Source of the DNA: Bacteroidales bacterium | GTDB lineage: Bacteria; Bacteroidota; Bacteroidia; Bacteroidales; UBA932 | Assembly: GCA_017471045.1 (NCBI GenBank) | Contig: JAFUWZ010000019.1 | Span: 1-32,209, forward strand | Length of the DNA: 32,209 nucleotides | Reading direction: 5' to 3' | In this document: positions 1 to 9,110 of the stretch, piece by piece | Numbering within the stretch: the first letter of the stretch is position 1 | Layout of the letters: each line of letters begins with the position of its first letter | The notes under the pieces: model-generated | What the model was told of the DNA's origin: nothing | Databases searched by the model: none | The model's input: only the letters and a program-made list of their open reading frames with translations | Position numbers and translations under genes: made by a program

Positions 1-1
1 C

Positions 2-442
2 CTCCCGAAGAACGACCCCGACGATATGGAATACATCTTCGTCGGCGGCGGCGCCGGCATGGCCCCGCTCCGCAGCCACATCATGCACCTCTTCAAGACG
101 CTGAAGACCAGCCGCAAGGTCCATTTCTTCTATGGCGCCCGCGCCCTGGTGGAAGCCTTCTATCTGGAGGATTTCGCCGAGATCGAGAAGGAGTTCCCGA
201 ACTTCAAGTTCCATCTGGCCCTCGACCGTCCGGATCCGGCGGCCGACGCTGCCGGCGTGCCGTACACGGCGGGCTTCGTCCACAACGTGATGTACGAGAC
301 CTACCTCAAGGACCACGACGCCCCCGAGGACATCAAGTACTTCATGTGCGGACCGCCCATGATGGTCTCCTCCGTCAACAACCTGCTTGACAGCCTCGGA
401 GTCGATCCCGCCAACATCCTCTACGACAACTTCGGTGCTTAA
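2..442 (+). CDS. nqrF: Na+-translocating NADH:quinone reductase subunit F, C-terminal part
   Basis: The frame is open from the window edge, so the start lies upstream; 146 residues are present. NqrF is the NADH-oxidising subunit of the Na+-NQR complex in the inner membrane. It passes electrons through FAD and a 2Fe-2S centre to the rest of the complex, which pumps Na+. The visible part is the NAD-binding half of the ferredoxin-reductase module: a glycine-rich GGGAGMAPLRSH stretch, a FYGAR segment, and the nicotinamide-proximal CGPPMM motif near the end, followed by the family-typical short tail ending NFGA. The ferredoxin domain and membrane anchor are outside the window. It is the last gene of its operon here, since a terminator follows within 30 bases. 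Confidence 0.93.
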   Translation, partial: LPKNDPDDMEYIFVGGGAGMAPLRSHIMHLFKTLKTSRKVHFFYGARALVEAFYLEDFAEIEKEFPNFKFHLALDRPDPAADAAGVPYTAGFVHNVMYETYLKDHDAPEDIKYFMCGPPMMVSSVNNLLDSLGVDPANILYDNFGA

Positions 443-467
443 AAACACCTCCAACGGAAAGCCGCCC

Positions 468-491
468 CGCCCCAAAACGGGGCGTTTTTTT
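468..491 (+). terminator. Rho-independent terminator after nqrF
   Basis: A GC-only 6-bp stem (CGCCCC / GGGGCG) with a 5-base A-rich loop is followed by seven T residues, 26 bases after the nqrF stop codon. This is a textbook intrinsic terminator on the plus strand and separates the nqr operon from the next gene. Confidence 0.85.
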
Positions 492-597
492 GTACCGAAA
501 GAAAAAACGGAAAAATCTGATGCCTGTTTTTTTCAGATCACCGTTTTCCCGAAGGAGAGAGGGTATTTTTGCAGCCGGACTTCAAACCGGACGCACG

Positions 598-1644
598 ATG
601 AACACAAGTCGGATTAATCTACTTCGCAACGGGCTTTCGCCCAGGGCTCTTCTGCCCCTCTCTCTGATTCTTTCTCTTGCTTTCGCATCCGCCTTCTGTT
701 TCAGCGCCTGCGCACCGCAGGAGTCCCCCTCCCCGGAGAAACCGGGTCCCGTCACGCACATCGAGTGGGCCTTCCGGCCGACCGAAAGCCCCGGCGGGGC
801 CCGGACCGGGACCAGGGCGGACGACTGGTACCTGATCCGGCGGATGGACCTGTTCGTCTTCGACGACGACGGGATCCGCGCACTGGATTCCTATACAAGA
901 AGTTTCGCCTACTCTCCCACTTCCGTCGACGTCCGCTCCGCCAGCGGAGCCAAACGGGCCGTGGCCATTGCGAATCTGCCGCTCCCGGATGGGTTCGTCA
1001 CCTCCGTCAGTCACTACGAAGACCTGCACAAGGTCATCGCAGAGCTGACCGAGGATGATCCGGCCTTTCCGGTCATGAGCGGTGAAGCTCGCTTCATGGC
1101 CGGGGAGGACCGCAACTGCGCCATCAGCCTGGAGCCGGTCATGTCCACCGTGGAGATCCACTCCCTGAAATGCCAGTTCCAAGGAAGCTATGCAGGCCAA
1201 TCACTGAAACGTGTAAAAGTCTATTTGACAGGAATTTCCTGCCGATCCGAACTGCTCCGGCAGGAAGGCTTCCTGCCGACGGAAAGCCTCAATGTCGGCG
1301 GCCTGTCGGAGCGCGACCTGGCCCGGCTGCCCTATTCCGGCATGGTGTACCGCTACCTGGGCAACGGGACTCCGGCCGGCGGCGGAAGGGTTTATGGAGG
1401 CACCGCTTTATACTGCTATCCCAATGAGACGGACGAAGAGACGCTGGGATCTCCTTTCACCCGGCTGGTCATCGAAGGCCTGCTGGACGGAAAGACCTGC
1501 TATTATGCGATTCCCGTCAACCGGGGCGACGCGCCGGGAGACGGTCCGCTCGGGATCGGACGCAACCGGCGCTATGTCTTCGACATCACCCTCACGCGTC
1601 CCGGGACGGAAAGTCCCGGCCTTGACGCCGCAATCACGCCATAA
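598..1644 (+). CDS. Fimbrillin/Mfa2-like lipoprotein, standing alone
   Basis: A 348-residue secreted lipoprotein. I chose the ATG at 598 because it directly precedes a long hydrophobic segment (about residues 17-36) ending in a lipobox, FSAC, with the acylated Cys at 38. An in-frame TTG or other start further upstream would add an implausible basic extension. After the Cys come a Pro/Ser-rich linker, a TR step at 72-73, then a strand-like DLFVFDDDG and AVAIANLP; this order is typical of Bacteroidales FimB/Mfa2 and fimbrillin proteins. The C-terminus contains a YVFDITLTRPG strand of the fimbrillin type. It probably is displayed on or anchored in the outer membrane as part of a type V pilus. 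No partner gene is adjacent, and the main pilus operon lies 20 kb away on the other strand. A TATTTTTG box at 564-571 could be its -7 element. Whether it is an anchor or a subunit cannot be decided from sequence alone. Confidence 0.7.
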   Translation: MNTSRINLLRNGLSPRALLPLSLILSLAFASAFCFSACAPQESPSPEKPGPVTHIEWAFRPTESPGGARTGTRADDWYLIRRMDLFVFDDDGIRALDSYTRSFAYSPTSVDVRSASGAKRAVAIANLPLPDGFVTSVSHYEDLHKVIAELTEDDPAFPVMSGEARFMAGEDRNCAISLEPVMSTVEIHSLKCQFQGSYAGQSLKRVKVYLTGISCRSELLRQEGFLPTESLNVGGLSERDLARLPYSGMVYRYLGNGTPAGGGRVYGGTALYCYPNETDEETLGSPFTRLVIEGLLDGKTCYYAIPVNRGDAPGDGPLGIGRNRRYVFDITLTRPGTESPGLDAAITP

Positions 1645-1684
1645 TTGTCAAATTATTCGTATATTCGCATGAATATCGACTATT

Positions 1685-4528
1685 TTGGACAAGACTGGCA
1701 ACATCATCATAAAAGGGGCGAAAGTCAACAACCTCAAAAACATCACGGTGGAAATCCCGCGCGGGAAGTTCGTCGTCATCACGGGCGTATCCGGATCCGG
1801 CAAATCATCCCTGGCGTTCGATACCTTGTTTGCCGAGGGCCAGCGGCGATTCGCCGAGAGTCTCTCTTCCTATGCGCGGCAGTTCCTGGGAAGGATGAGC
1901 AAACCGGACGTGGAAGCCCTGGAGGGCATCCCGCCCGCCATCGCGATCGAGCAGAAGGTCAACACGAAGAATCCCCGCTCGACCGTGGCCACCACTACGG
2001 AAATCTACGACTCGCTGCGGCTGATCTTCGCGCGGATCGGACGCACCTATTCCCCCGTCAGCGGTCGGGAAGTCCGGCGCCACAGCGCCAAGGACGTGAT
2101 GGATTTCATCACGGAGGGCGCGCCAGACACGGTTTACATCCTCGCTGACCTGGGATGGAAGGAGCGTGAAGACAAGGTCGAACTGATGCTTGCGCTCAAG
2201 GAGCAGGGCTACTCGCGTTTCTACAGCGAAGGCGTGATCCGCATCGAGGAGATGATGCAGCACGCGGAGAGCAGCGACTGGCCGGACGAACTGTACCTGC
2301 TCGTGGACCGGCTCCGCCTGGGCGGAGAGGCCCCGGATGCGGATACCCGCACCCGGCTGCTGGCTTCGATCAGCGACGCCTTCGAGACCGGAAAGGGATC
2401 GCTTCTGGTCGTCAAGGACGGTCAGAAGCGCGCTTTCTGCAGCCGCTTCGAACTGGACGGCATCACCTTCCGCGAGCCGGACGAGTATCTCTTCAGTTTC
2501 AACTCGCCGCTGGGCGCCTGCCCCACCTGCGGCGGTCTCGGGAAGATCATCGGCATCAGCGAGGACCTCGTCATCCCGGACAAGACCAAGAGCATCTATG
2601 ACGGTGCGATCGCACCCTGGCGCGGAGAGAAGATGGGCTGGTTCAAGGACCATCTCATCGAGGTCGCCGGCCTGTACGGCATCCCCATCTTCGAGCCCTG
2701 GTGCAAACTCTCCCACGAAGTCAAGGAAAAGATCTGGAAAGGCGTCAAGGCCCCTACCGAGGAGGAGACTCTTTTCGGCATCGACGAATTCTTCAAATGG
2801 GTCGAGGCCAACCGATACAAGATCCAGTACAAATACATGCTCAGCCGTTTCAGCGGACGCACCGTCTGCCACGACTGCGGCGGCAGCCGGCTGCGCAAGG
2901 AAGCGCTTTGGGTCCGCGTGGGCGGCAAGACCATCCACGAGCTGCTGGAAATGAATGTGGATGAGCTGCTCTCGTTCTTCGATACGGTCAAACTGACGCC
3001 GACGGAGCGCGACATCGTCGCCGAACCGGTCAAGGAGATCGTCTTCCGGCTGCGATGCATCCGCGACGTGGGCCTGTCATACCTGACGCTCTCACGGAGC
3101 TGCAACACCCTTTCCGGCGGTGAAAGCCAGCGCATCAACCTCGTAACCGCGCTCGGCAGCTCGCTGGTCGGATCGATGTACATCCTCGATGAGCCGTCCA
3201 TCGGCCTGCATCCGCGCGACACCGACCGCCTGATCGCCGTGCTGCGGCGTCTGCGGGACATCGGCAACACGGTGGTCGTCGTGGAGCACGACGAAGAGAT
3301 CATCCGGGCCGCAGACGTCCTGATCGACATGGGTCCGCTGGCCGGCATCCATGGCGGCGAAATCATCTTCCAGGGCCGTACCGACGACCCCATCCCGGAC
3401 GGGACCTATGAGCGCTCGCTGACCCTGCAGTATATCAGCGGCCGAAAAGCGCGCATGGGCCGGGAGAAACGCAAGTGGCACTACTCCATCACCGTGAAGG
3501 GGGCGATGGAGCACAACCTCAAGGATATCGACGTCCGTTTCCCGCTGGGGGCCCTCACCGTCGTCACGGGTGTCAGCGGCAGCGGCAAGTCCTCCCTCGT
3601 GGGCGACATCCTCTACCCCGCCCTGCGCCGCAAGATCAACGAGTCCGGCGATCTCCCCGGCCTGTTCAAGGGGCTGGAAGGCAACGTCGACCGCATCGAC
3701 CGCATCGAATACGTGGACCAGAATCCCATCGGAAAGAGCACGCGATCCAACGCCGTGACCTACCTTAAGGTGTACGACGACATCCGCAAGCTCCTCGCCG
3801 AACAGCAATTTGCCAAGATCAACGGATTCACGCCCTCCTATTTCTCCTTCAACCAGGACGGCGGACGCTGTCCCGAGTGCCAGGGAGACGGCGTGGTGAA
3901 GATCCCGATGCAATTTATGGCGGATGTGACGATGGTATGCGAAGCCTGCGGCGGCAAGCGCTTCCGCAGCGACATCCTGGAGGTCCGATACAACGGGCTC
4001 AACGTGGACGACATCCTCAACCTCAGCGTCGAGGAGGCGATCACCTTTTTCGCCGCCGGCAAGGAGGACGCCGCCCAGGCCATCGCCCGGAAGTTGCAGC
4101 CCCTCGTGGACGTCGGGCTGGGATATATCAAACTCGGACAGAGCAGCAGCACCTTCAGCGGCGGCGAAAGCCAGCGTATCAAACTCGCCTACTTCCTGTC
4201 GATGAGCGTACAGAGCGGCCGGAGCGCCCATGAGCGCATCCTCTTCCTGTTCGACGAGCCCACGACCGGCTTGCATTTCTACGATGTAGAAAAGCTGCTC
4301 AAGGCCTTCGACGTCCTGCTTGACAAAGGGCACTCCCTGGTGGTCGTCGAGCACAACCTGGATGTGATCCGCGCCGCGGACTGGGTCATCGACCTGGGTC
4401 CCGACGCCGGTGAGAACGGCGGCGAAGTCGTTTTCGCCGGGACGCCGGAGGACCTGGCCGCCCGGGGCGGCACTTTTACAGCACAGTATTTGAAACAAAC
4501 GGAACGAAATGGCATTCCACCTCGATAG
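1685..4528 (+). CDS. uvrA: Excinuclease ABC subunit A (UvrA)
   Basis: UvrA is the damage-recognition ATPase of nucleotide excision repair; it works as a dimer with UvrB in the cytoplasm. At 947 residues it has the usual length. Two ABC modules are complete: Walker A GVSGSGKS at 34-41 and again near 629-636, and signature motifs LSGGESQR at 476-483 and FSGGESQR at 824-831, each followed by a DEP Walker B and a VVEHD/VVEHN switch. Zinc-binding pairs are visible at C279/C282 with C395/C398 and at C729/C732 with C752/C755. The start is TTG at 1685: an in-frame TGA at 1670 closes the frame just upstream, and the conserved N-terminal strand (IIIKGAKVNNLKNI) begins a few codons later. The nearby ATG at 1669 is out of frame. 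The 3' end overlaps legB by 20 bases, so repair and sugar genes are probably read on one transcript. Confidence 0.96.
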   Translation: MDKTGNIIIKGAKVNNLKNITVEIPRGKFVVITGVSGSGKSSLAFDTLFAEGQRRFAESLSSYARQFLGRMSKPDVEALEGIPPAIAIEQKVNTKNPRSTVATTTEIYDSLRLIFARIGRTYSPVSGREVRRHSAKDVMDFITEGAPDTVYILADLGWKEREDKVELMLALKEQGYSRFYSEGVIRIEEMMQHAESSDWPDELYLLVDRLRLGGEAPDADTRTRLLASISDAFETGKGSLLVVKDGQKRAFCSRFELDGITFREPDEYLFSFNSPLGACPTCGGLGKIIGISEDLVIPDKTKSIYDGAIAPWRGEKMGWFKDHLIEVAGLYGIPIFEPWCKLSHEVKEKIWKGVKAPTEEETLFGIDEFFKWVEANRYKIQYKYMLSRFSGRTVCHDCGGSRLRKEALWVRVGGKTIHELLEMNVDELLSFFDTVKLTPTERDIVAEPVKEIVFRLRCIRDVGLSYLTLSRSCNTLSGGESQRINLVTALGSSLVGSMYILDEPSIGLHPRDTDRLIAVLRRLRDIGNTVVVVEHDEEIIRAADVLIDMGPLAGIHGGEIIFQGRTDDPIPDGTYERSLTLQYISGRKARMGREKRKWHYSITVKGAMEHNLKDIDVRFPLGALTVVTGVSGSGKSSLVGDILYPALRRKINESGDLPGLFKGLEGNVDRIDRIEYVDQNPIGKSTRSNAVTYLKVYDDIRKLLAEQQFAKINGFTPSYFSFNQDGGRCPECQGDGVVKIPMQFMADVTMVCEACGGKRFRSDILEVRYNGLNVDDILNLSVEEAITFFAAGKEDAAQAIARKLQPLVDVGLGYIKLGQSSSTFSGGESQRIKLAYFLSMSVQSGRSAHERILFLFDEPTTGLHFYDVEKLLKAFDVLLDKGHSLVVVEHNLDVIRAADWVIDLGPDAGENGGEVVFAGTPEDLAARGGTFTAQYLKQTERNGIPPR

Positions 4529-5720
4529 ATTCATCGCGCAAAACATCACCGGACGGCCGCAGAGCCTTTTCTCCGCGGACTTGGTCCGCCATTCCGACGA
4601 ATTGAAAGCCCTGATCGCCGGCCGGAAAGCCTGCGTGATCGGCGGCGCCGGCTCCATCGGTTCCGCCTTCATCAAGGAACTCCTCCGCTTCCGGCCCGCC
4701 TCCCTGGTAGTCGTGGATCTGAGCGAAAACGGCCTGGCGGAACTGACCCGTGACCTGCACAGCAGCGATGGCGTGACGGTTCCGCCCGACTACCGGACCT
4801 ATGCCCTGGACTTTGCCGATCCGATCTTCGGCGAGATTTTCCGCGAGGAAGGCGGTTTCGACATCGTCGCCAATTTTTCCGCCCACAAGCACGTGCGCAG
4901 CGAGAAGGACCGCCACTCGGTCCGCGCCCTGCTGCAGAACAATGACCTGAAGGCCCGCGGGCTGCTGGACCTGCTGTCCACATGCCCGCCCTCGCACTTT
5001 TTCTGCGTCTCGACCGACAAGGCGGCCGGTCCGGTCAATGTCATGGGCGCCAGCAAGCGCGTGATGGAAGACTTGATCATGGCTTACAAGGATCGTTTCA
5101 AGGTGACGACCGCCCGCTTCGCCAACGTAGCTTTTTCCAACGGTTCCTTGCCGGACAGCTGGATGCAACGCCTGCAGAAGAGACAGCCCCTGGTCGCACC
5201 CGATGATGTACTGCGCTATTTCGTTAGCCCGGAGGAGGCCGGACAGATCTGCCTGTTCGCCTGCATCATGGGCCGCAGCGGCGAGATCTTCTACCCCAAG
5301 CTCCGCCAGGAGCAGATGCGGACTTTCTCCGAGATCTGCGACCGTTTCCTGGAAGCGCAGGGCCTGGAGAAGGTCGCGCTCGGCAGCGAAGAAGAAGCCC
5401 GGCGCTACGCGGCCGCCATGCCGGAAGACAGCCGCCGCTGGCCGGTGTTCTATTCGCCCAGCGACACGACCGGAGAGAAGCCCTATGAGGAATTCCATGT
5501 CGCAGGCGAGCGGGTCGATGAAGGACGCTTCGCCAGCCTGGGCGTCATCGAAGAGAGCCCCCGCCGCTCCCGGGAAGAGGTTTTTGACTTCCTGCGGCGC
5601 CTGGAGACGATTTTTGCGGACCCGGCGTTCACCAAGGCGCAGGTCGTCGCAGCCCTGGAGGGATTCCTGCCCGACTTCCACCACGCGGAGAAGGGGCGCA
5701 ACCTGGACCAGAAAATGTAA
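4509..5720 (+). CDS. legB: GDP/UDP-GlcNAc 4,6-dehydratase of the legionaminic acid pathway (LegB-like)
   Basis: A 403-residue extended SDR of the polysaccharide-biosynthesis dehydratase group. It would remove water from a nucleotide-activated GlcNAc to give the 4-keto-6-deoxy sugar, the first committed step toward legionaminic acid. The NAD-binding GGAGSIG is at 45-51. The segment STDKAAGPVNVMGASKR carries the catalytic STDK and an MxxxK pair (M179, K183) in place of the usual YxxxK, as in PseB/FlaA1/WbpM-type dehydratases. The gene overlaps the end of uvrA and precedes legC by 9 bases. The legC, legG, legI, legF order downstream argues for LegB rather than PseB. The GDP-sugar preference is inferred from the PtmE-like gene at the end of the run, not from the protein itself. 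Confidence 0.88.
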   Translation: MAFHLDRFIAQNITGRPQSLFSADLVRHSDELKALIAGRKACVIGGAGSIGSAFIKELLRFRPASLVVVDLSENGLAELTRDLHSSDGVTVPPDYRTYALDFADPIFGEIFREEGGFDIVANFSAHKHVRSEKDRHSVRALLQNNDLKARGLLDLLSTCPPSHFFCVSTDKAAGPVNVMGASKRVMEDLIMAYKDRFKVTTARFANVAFSNGSLPDSWMQRLQKRQPLVAPDDVLRYFVSPEEAGQICLFACIMGRSGEIFYPKLRQEQMRTFSEICDRFLEAQGLEKVALGSEEEARRYAAAMPEDSRRWPVFYSPSDTTGEKPYEEFHVAGERVDEGRFASLGVIEESPRRSREEVFDFLRRLETIFADPAFTKAQVVAALEGFLPDFHHAEKGRNLDQKM

Positions 5721-5729
5721 CGGAAACAC

Positions 5730-6875
5730 ATGGATTACAAGGATATCACCGACTTCGTCCACCAACTCTACGGAACGGAAGACTTCGTTCCGCTCAGCGT
5801 GCCGCGTTTCGTCGGGAATGAGAAAAAATACCTGGAGGCGTGTATCGATTCGACTTACGTCTCCAGCGTCGGCCCTTTCGTGGACCGTTTTGAAGAAGAG
5901 ATCGCCTGCTACACCGGCGCTGTCCGGGCCGTGGTCTGCGTCAGCGGCACCAATGCCCTGCACATGGCCTTGCTCCTGGCCGGCGTGGAGCGCGGCGACG
6001 AGATCCTTACCCAGTCTCTGACTTTCATCGCGACCTGCAACGCCATCAGTTACATCGGCGCCCACCCCGTCTTCATCGACGTGGACCGGGAGACGCTGGG
6101 GCTCTCCCCCGACGCACTGGACGCCTGGCTGGAGAAATATGCCTTCCTTTCCCAGGGCGTCTGCCGCAACCGCCGCACCGGCCGCCGCATCCGGGCCTGC
6201 GTCCCGATGCACACCTTCGGCCATCCCGCCCGTATCGAAGAGATCGCCGCGGTCTGTGGGAAATGGGGCATCGAACTGGTCGAAGACGCCGCAGAGAGCA
6301 TCGGCAGCCGCTACCACGGCCGCCACACCGGCACTTTCGGCCGCATCGGCGCCCTGAGTTTCAACGGCAACAAGACCCTCACCACCGGCGGCGGCGGGAT
6401 GCTGCTTTTCAACGACCCCGAACTGGGTGCGCGCGCCAAGCACCTCACCACCCAGGCCAAGGTCCCGCACCGCTGGGAATTCCGCCACGACGAGATCGGC
6501 TACAATTACCGTATGCCCAACATCAATGCGGCCCTGGGCTGCGCCCAGTTGGAGAACCTGGACCGCATAATCGCAAGCAAGCGGGAAGTCGCCGCCGAAT
6601 ATAAGCGCTTCTTCGAAGGCCGGGACGGCTTCGCGTTCGTCTCCGAACCGGACGGCAGTTTCTCCAATTACTGGCTCAACGCCATCCTCCTCCCCTCCCG
6701 CGCGGAGCGTGAGGCCTTTCTCGAATACACCAACGACCACGGCGTCATGACCCGGCCCGTATGGGAACTCATGACCGACCTGCCGATGTTTGAAGGCTGT
6801 GAGCGGGACGCCCAGCGCAACACCCGCTTTCTGGCCGACCGCATCGTCAACCTCCCCAGCAGCCCCCGCGTATGA
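5730..6875 (+). CDS. legC: PLP-dependent aminotransferase, LegC family (DegT/DnrJ/EryC1)
   Basis: Expected to aminate the 4-keto sugar made by LegB, using glutamate as donor and PLP as cofactor. The 381 residues cover a complete fold-type I sugar aminotransferase. The PLP-binding lysine is K215 in SFNGNKTLTTGGGG, a form typical of the LegC subgroup. The preceding VEDAAESIGS provides the Asp that pairs with the pyridine nitrogen. The N-terminus has the usual P-x-FVGNE segment and a VSSVGPFVDRFE motif shared by the family. The stop codon overlaps the legG start (ATGA), so the two are translationally coupled. Confidence 0.9.
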   Translation: MDYKDITDFVHQLYGTEDFVPLSVPRFVGNEKKYLEACIDSTYVSSVGPFVDRFEEEIACYTGAVRAVVCVSGTNALHMALLLAGVERGDEILTQSLTFIATCNAISYIGAHPVFIDVDRETLGLSPDALDAWLEKYAFLSQGVCRNRRTGRRIRACVPMHTFGHPARIEEIAAVCGKWGIELVEDAAESIGSRYHGRHTGTFGRIGALSFNGNKTLTTGGGGMLLFNDPELGARAKHLTTQAKVPHRWEFRHDEIGYNYRMPNINAALGCAQLENLDRIIASKREVAAEYKRFFEGRDGFAFVSEPDGSFSNYWLNAILLPSRAEREAFLEYTNDHGVMTRPVWELMTDLPMFEGCERDAQRNTRFLADRIVNLPSSPRV

Positions 6876-7975
6876 AAAAGATTGCCGTCGTTACCTCCAC
6901 CCGGGCCGAATACGGCCTCCTGCGCTGGACCATCGAGGCCCTGCGGGCGGAGCCTTGTTTCGACGTGCAACTCCTTGTCACAGGGACGCACCTCAGTCCC
7001 GCATTCGGATGCACATGGCGCCAGATCGAGGCTGACGGCCTCCGCATCGACCGCAAGGTCGATTATCTCTCCGAGGATCGGAGCGATCTCGGCATCGCCC
7101 GGGAAATGGCCCTCTGCGGGCGGCTTTTCGCCGATGCCTTCGCCGAAATGCGTCCGGATCTCCTGCTGGTCTTGGGGGACCGCTACGAACTGCTCCCCAT
7201 CTGCGGCAGCGCATGGATCCTCGGCATCCCGATCGCCCACATCGCCGGCGGCGAGCACACCGAAGGGGCCTTGGACGAGCAGATCCGCAATGCCGTCACG
7301 ATGATGGCCTGGCTGCACTTCCCCAACAGTCCGGAAGCCGCGCAGGAGATCGCACGCATGCGCGGCAGTGCGGAGCACATCTTCGACGTGGGCGAGCCCT
7401 GCGTGGAGAACAGCCTGCGCCTCCCGCTCCCCTCCCGCGAAGCGCTCGCAGCGACGCTGGGCCTGGATCCCGCGAAACGATGGATCCTCGGCACCCTGCA
7501 TCCCGAGACGCGCCGCAGCCTCGCCTACAACCTGCAGATGGCCCGCAACTTCCTGGAGGCCCTGCTGGAGCGGGAAGGCTGTGAAATCATCCTGTCCGAG
7601 GCCAATGCGGATCCCGGCGGCGCAGAAATGAACGCCGTGTTCCGCGCCTGTTCCGACCCGCACCTGCACCTTTTCGCCTCGCTCGGACAACAGAACTACC
7701 TCGGCTTGATGGGAGAAGCCTGGTGCGTGGCCGGCAACTCATCGAGCGGCGTGATCGAGACCCCCCGCCTCGGCGTCCCGACCCTCAACGTCGGTGACCG
7801 GCAGAAGGGACGCCGGCTCAGCGCCAACATCCTGTCCTGCAGCGCCGATTCTGACAGCATCCGCAGCGCCCTCGACCGTGTGGGTCCGCGGCTCACCCCG
7901 GACCTGAGCTTCGGAGACGGACATACTTCCACCCGTATCGTCCAGCACATCAAAGACTATTTCCATGAATCCTGA
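6872..7975 (+). CDS. legG: Hydrolysing sugar-nucleotide 2-epimerase, LegG/NeuC type
   Basis: A 367-residue GT-B-fold enzyme of the UDP-GlcNAc 2-epimerase family. In the legionaminic route LegG releases GDP and inverts C-2, giving free 2,4-diamino-2,4,6-trideoxymannose in its N-acylated form. Motifs match the hydrolysing NeuC/LegG branch: TSTRAEYGLL at the N-terminus, GDRYELLP, HIAGGE, LGTLHPET and GNSSSGVIETP toward the C-terminus. It overlaps legC by 4 bases and the next gene by 11, consistent with a single coupled message. The substrate is inferred from context, because family members acting on UDP-GlcNAc look similar. Confidence 0.9.
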   Translation: MKKIAVVTSTRAEYGLLRWTIEALRAEPCFDVQLLVTGTHLSPAFGCTWRQIEADGLRIDRKVDYLSEDRSDLGIAREMALCGRLFADAFAEMRPDLLLVLGDRYELLPICGSAWILGIPIAHIAGGEHTEGALDEQIRNAVTMMAWLHFPNSPEAAQEIARMRGSAEHIFDVGEPCVENSLRLPLPSREALAATLGLDPAKRWILGTLHPETRRSLAYNLQMARNFLEALLEREGCEIILSEANADPGGAEMNAVFRACSDPHLHLFASLGQQNYLGLMGEAWCVAGNSSSGVIETPRLGVPTLNVGDRQKGRRLSANILSCSADSDSIRSALDRVGPRLTPDLSFGDGHTSTRIVQHIKDYFHES

Positions 7976-9110
7976 ATCCCTCCGCACACCATGCTTCGTG
8001 CTTGACGCCGATGCGCTCAAAGCCAACTACCAGGGCTTCGCCGAAGCGCTCGGGAAGCGGTTCAGGGCGCTGCGTGTCGCTTACTCGGTCAAGACCAACG
8101 CCCACCCGGCCGTGCTGGCCGTCTTGCGCGAAGCCGGCGCGGCGGCCGAAGTCGTCTCCGACACCGAATACAGGCTGGCCCGGGCCCTGGGCTTCGACGA
8201 CATCATTTTCAACGGCCCCATCAAGGGGGAAGCCTGCTTCCGGGAAGCGCTCCAGGCCGGGAGCGTCGTCAATATCGACAGCAAGCGGGAACTGGACTGG
8301 CTCGCCGGAATGCCGGCCGGGCACAGCGTTGCCGTCGGCCTGCGGGTCAACGTCTCCCTGCCGGAAGACGAGACGTTCAGCCGCTTCGGCTTCGACGGGC
8401 CGGAACTGGCCGCAGCTGTCGCCCGGATCCGAGAGATGCCGCATGTGCGCCTCGCCGGTATTCACCTGCACCGCACGTCCAAGAGCCGCAGCCTTGATGT
8501 CTACCGCACCCTTGCCGCCAAGGCGTCCGAGGTCATCCGGACTTTCGGTCTCAAACCTGCATACATCGACATCGGAGGGGGATTTTTCGGCAGCATGCCC
8601 GGCAAACCGGGCTTCGACGACTATGCCGCCGTCCTGGCGGAAGGACTCGAAGGCTGCCTCGGGGAAGAGACCCGTCTCATCGTCGAGCCGGGCAACGCCC
8701 TGATCGCCTCGCCGCTGACGATGTACGCCTCCGTCCTGGACACCAAAAGGATCGCCGGCGAGCGAGTCGTCGTATGCGATGCCAGCCGCAACGACATCGA
8801 CCCGTTCTTCCGCAAAACCGACTATTTCAAATTTTTCCCCGCCCTGGAGGAAGGCCGTCCCCGGGAAAACAGCCAGACCGTCGTCGGTTGCACCTGCCTG
8901 GAAAACGACCGCCTCTTCCACCTGACGGACGGGCCGCGCCTGGAAACCGGCGACCGGATCGGGTTCCGCTTCACCGGGGCTTATACGATGGCCCTCTCGC
9001 CCCTGTTCATCCGCTATTTTCCCCGGGTCTATGTCCTCGAAGACGGCGCCTGCCGCCTCGCTTTCGAAGAATGGGGCGCCCGACAATACCTGTCTGCTTA
9101 TGGAATATAA
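7965..9110 (+). CDS. LysA-like PLP-dependent decarboxylase/racemase-fold enzyme in the nonulosonic acid cluster
   Basis: A 381-residue fold-type III PLP enzyme (alanine racemase-like barrel plus C-terminal beta domain), related to diaminopimelate and ornithine decarboxylases. The PLP lysine is K43 in YSVKTN. The phosphate-binding glycine loop is DIGGGFFG. The catalytic CxxxD is C311/D315 in CLENDRL, and GAYT follows. Two features differ from canonical LysA: EPGR reads EPGN (E241, N244), and the HxH motif reads IHLHRTSKS. The substrate is therefore probably not diaminopimelate. Such enzymes make amines from basic or acidic amino acids. Its place between legG and the ATP-grasp gene, with 11-base overlaps on both sides, suggests it supplies a small amine or amino acid used to decorate the sugar. 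The reaction itself is not known. Confidence 0.8.
   Translation: MNPESLRTPCFVLDADALKANYQGFAEALGKRFRALRVAYSVKTNAHPAVLAVLREAGAAAEVVSDTEYRLARALGFDDIIFNGPIKGEACFREALQAGSVVNIDSKRELDWLAGMPAGHSVAVGLRVNVSLPEDETFSRFGFDGPELAAAVARIREMPHVRLAGIHLHRTSKSRSLDVYRTLAAKASEVIRTFGLKPAYIDIGGGFFGSMPGKPGFDDYAAVLAEGLEGCLGEETRLIVEPGNALIASPLTMYASVLDTKRIAGERVVVCDASRNDIDPFFRKTDYFKFFPALEEGRPRENSQTVVGCTCLENDRLFHLTDGPRLETGDRIGFRFTGAYTMALSPLFIRYFPRVYVLEDGACRLAFEEWGARQYLSAYGI

Noticed and set aside
3092-4675. A 527-codon minus-strand frame opposite the 3' half of uvrA
   Set aside because: It is a shadow of the ABC module; the protein is low-complexity Val/Asp/Gly-rich with no domain.
4509-5720. Pseudaminic acid pathway (PseB) instead of LegB
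   Set aside because: A PseH-, PseG- or PseF-like set is absent, while LegC-, LegG-, PtmA- and PtmE-like genes are present, so the legionaminic route fits better.
4476-6740. A 754-codon open frame on the minus strand opposite legB and legC
   Set aside because: It is antisense to two clearly recognisable enzymes, has no known domain, and is a common artefact of GC-rich coding sequence where the opposite frame rarely meets stop codons.
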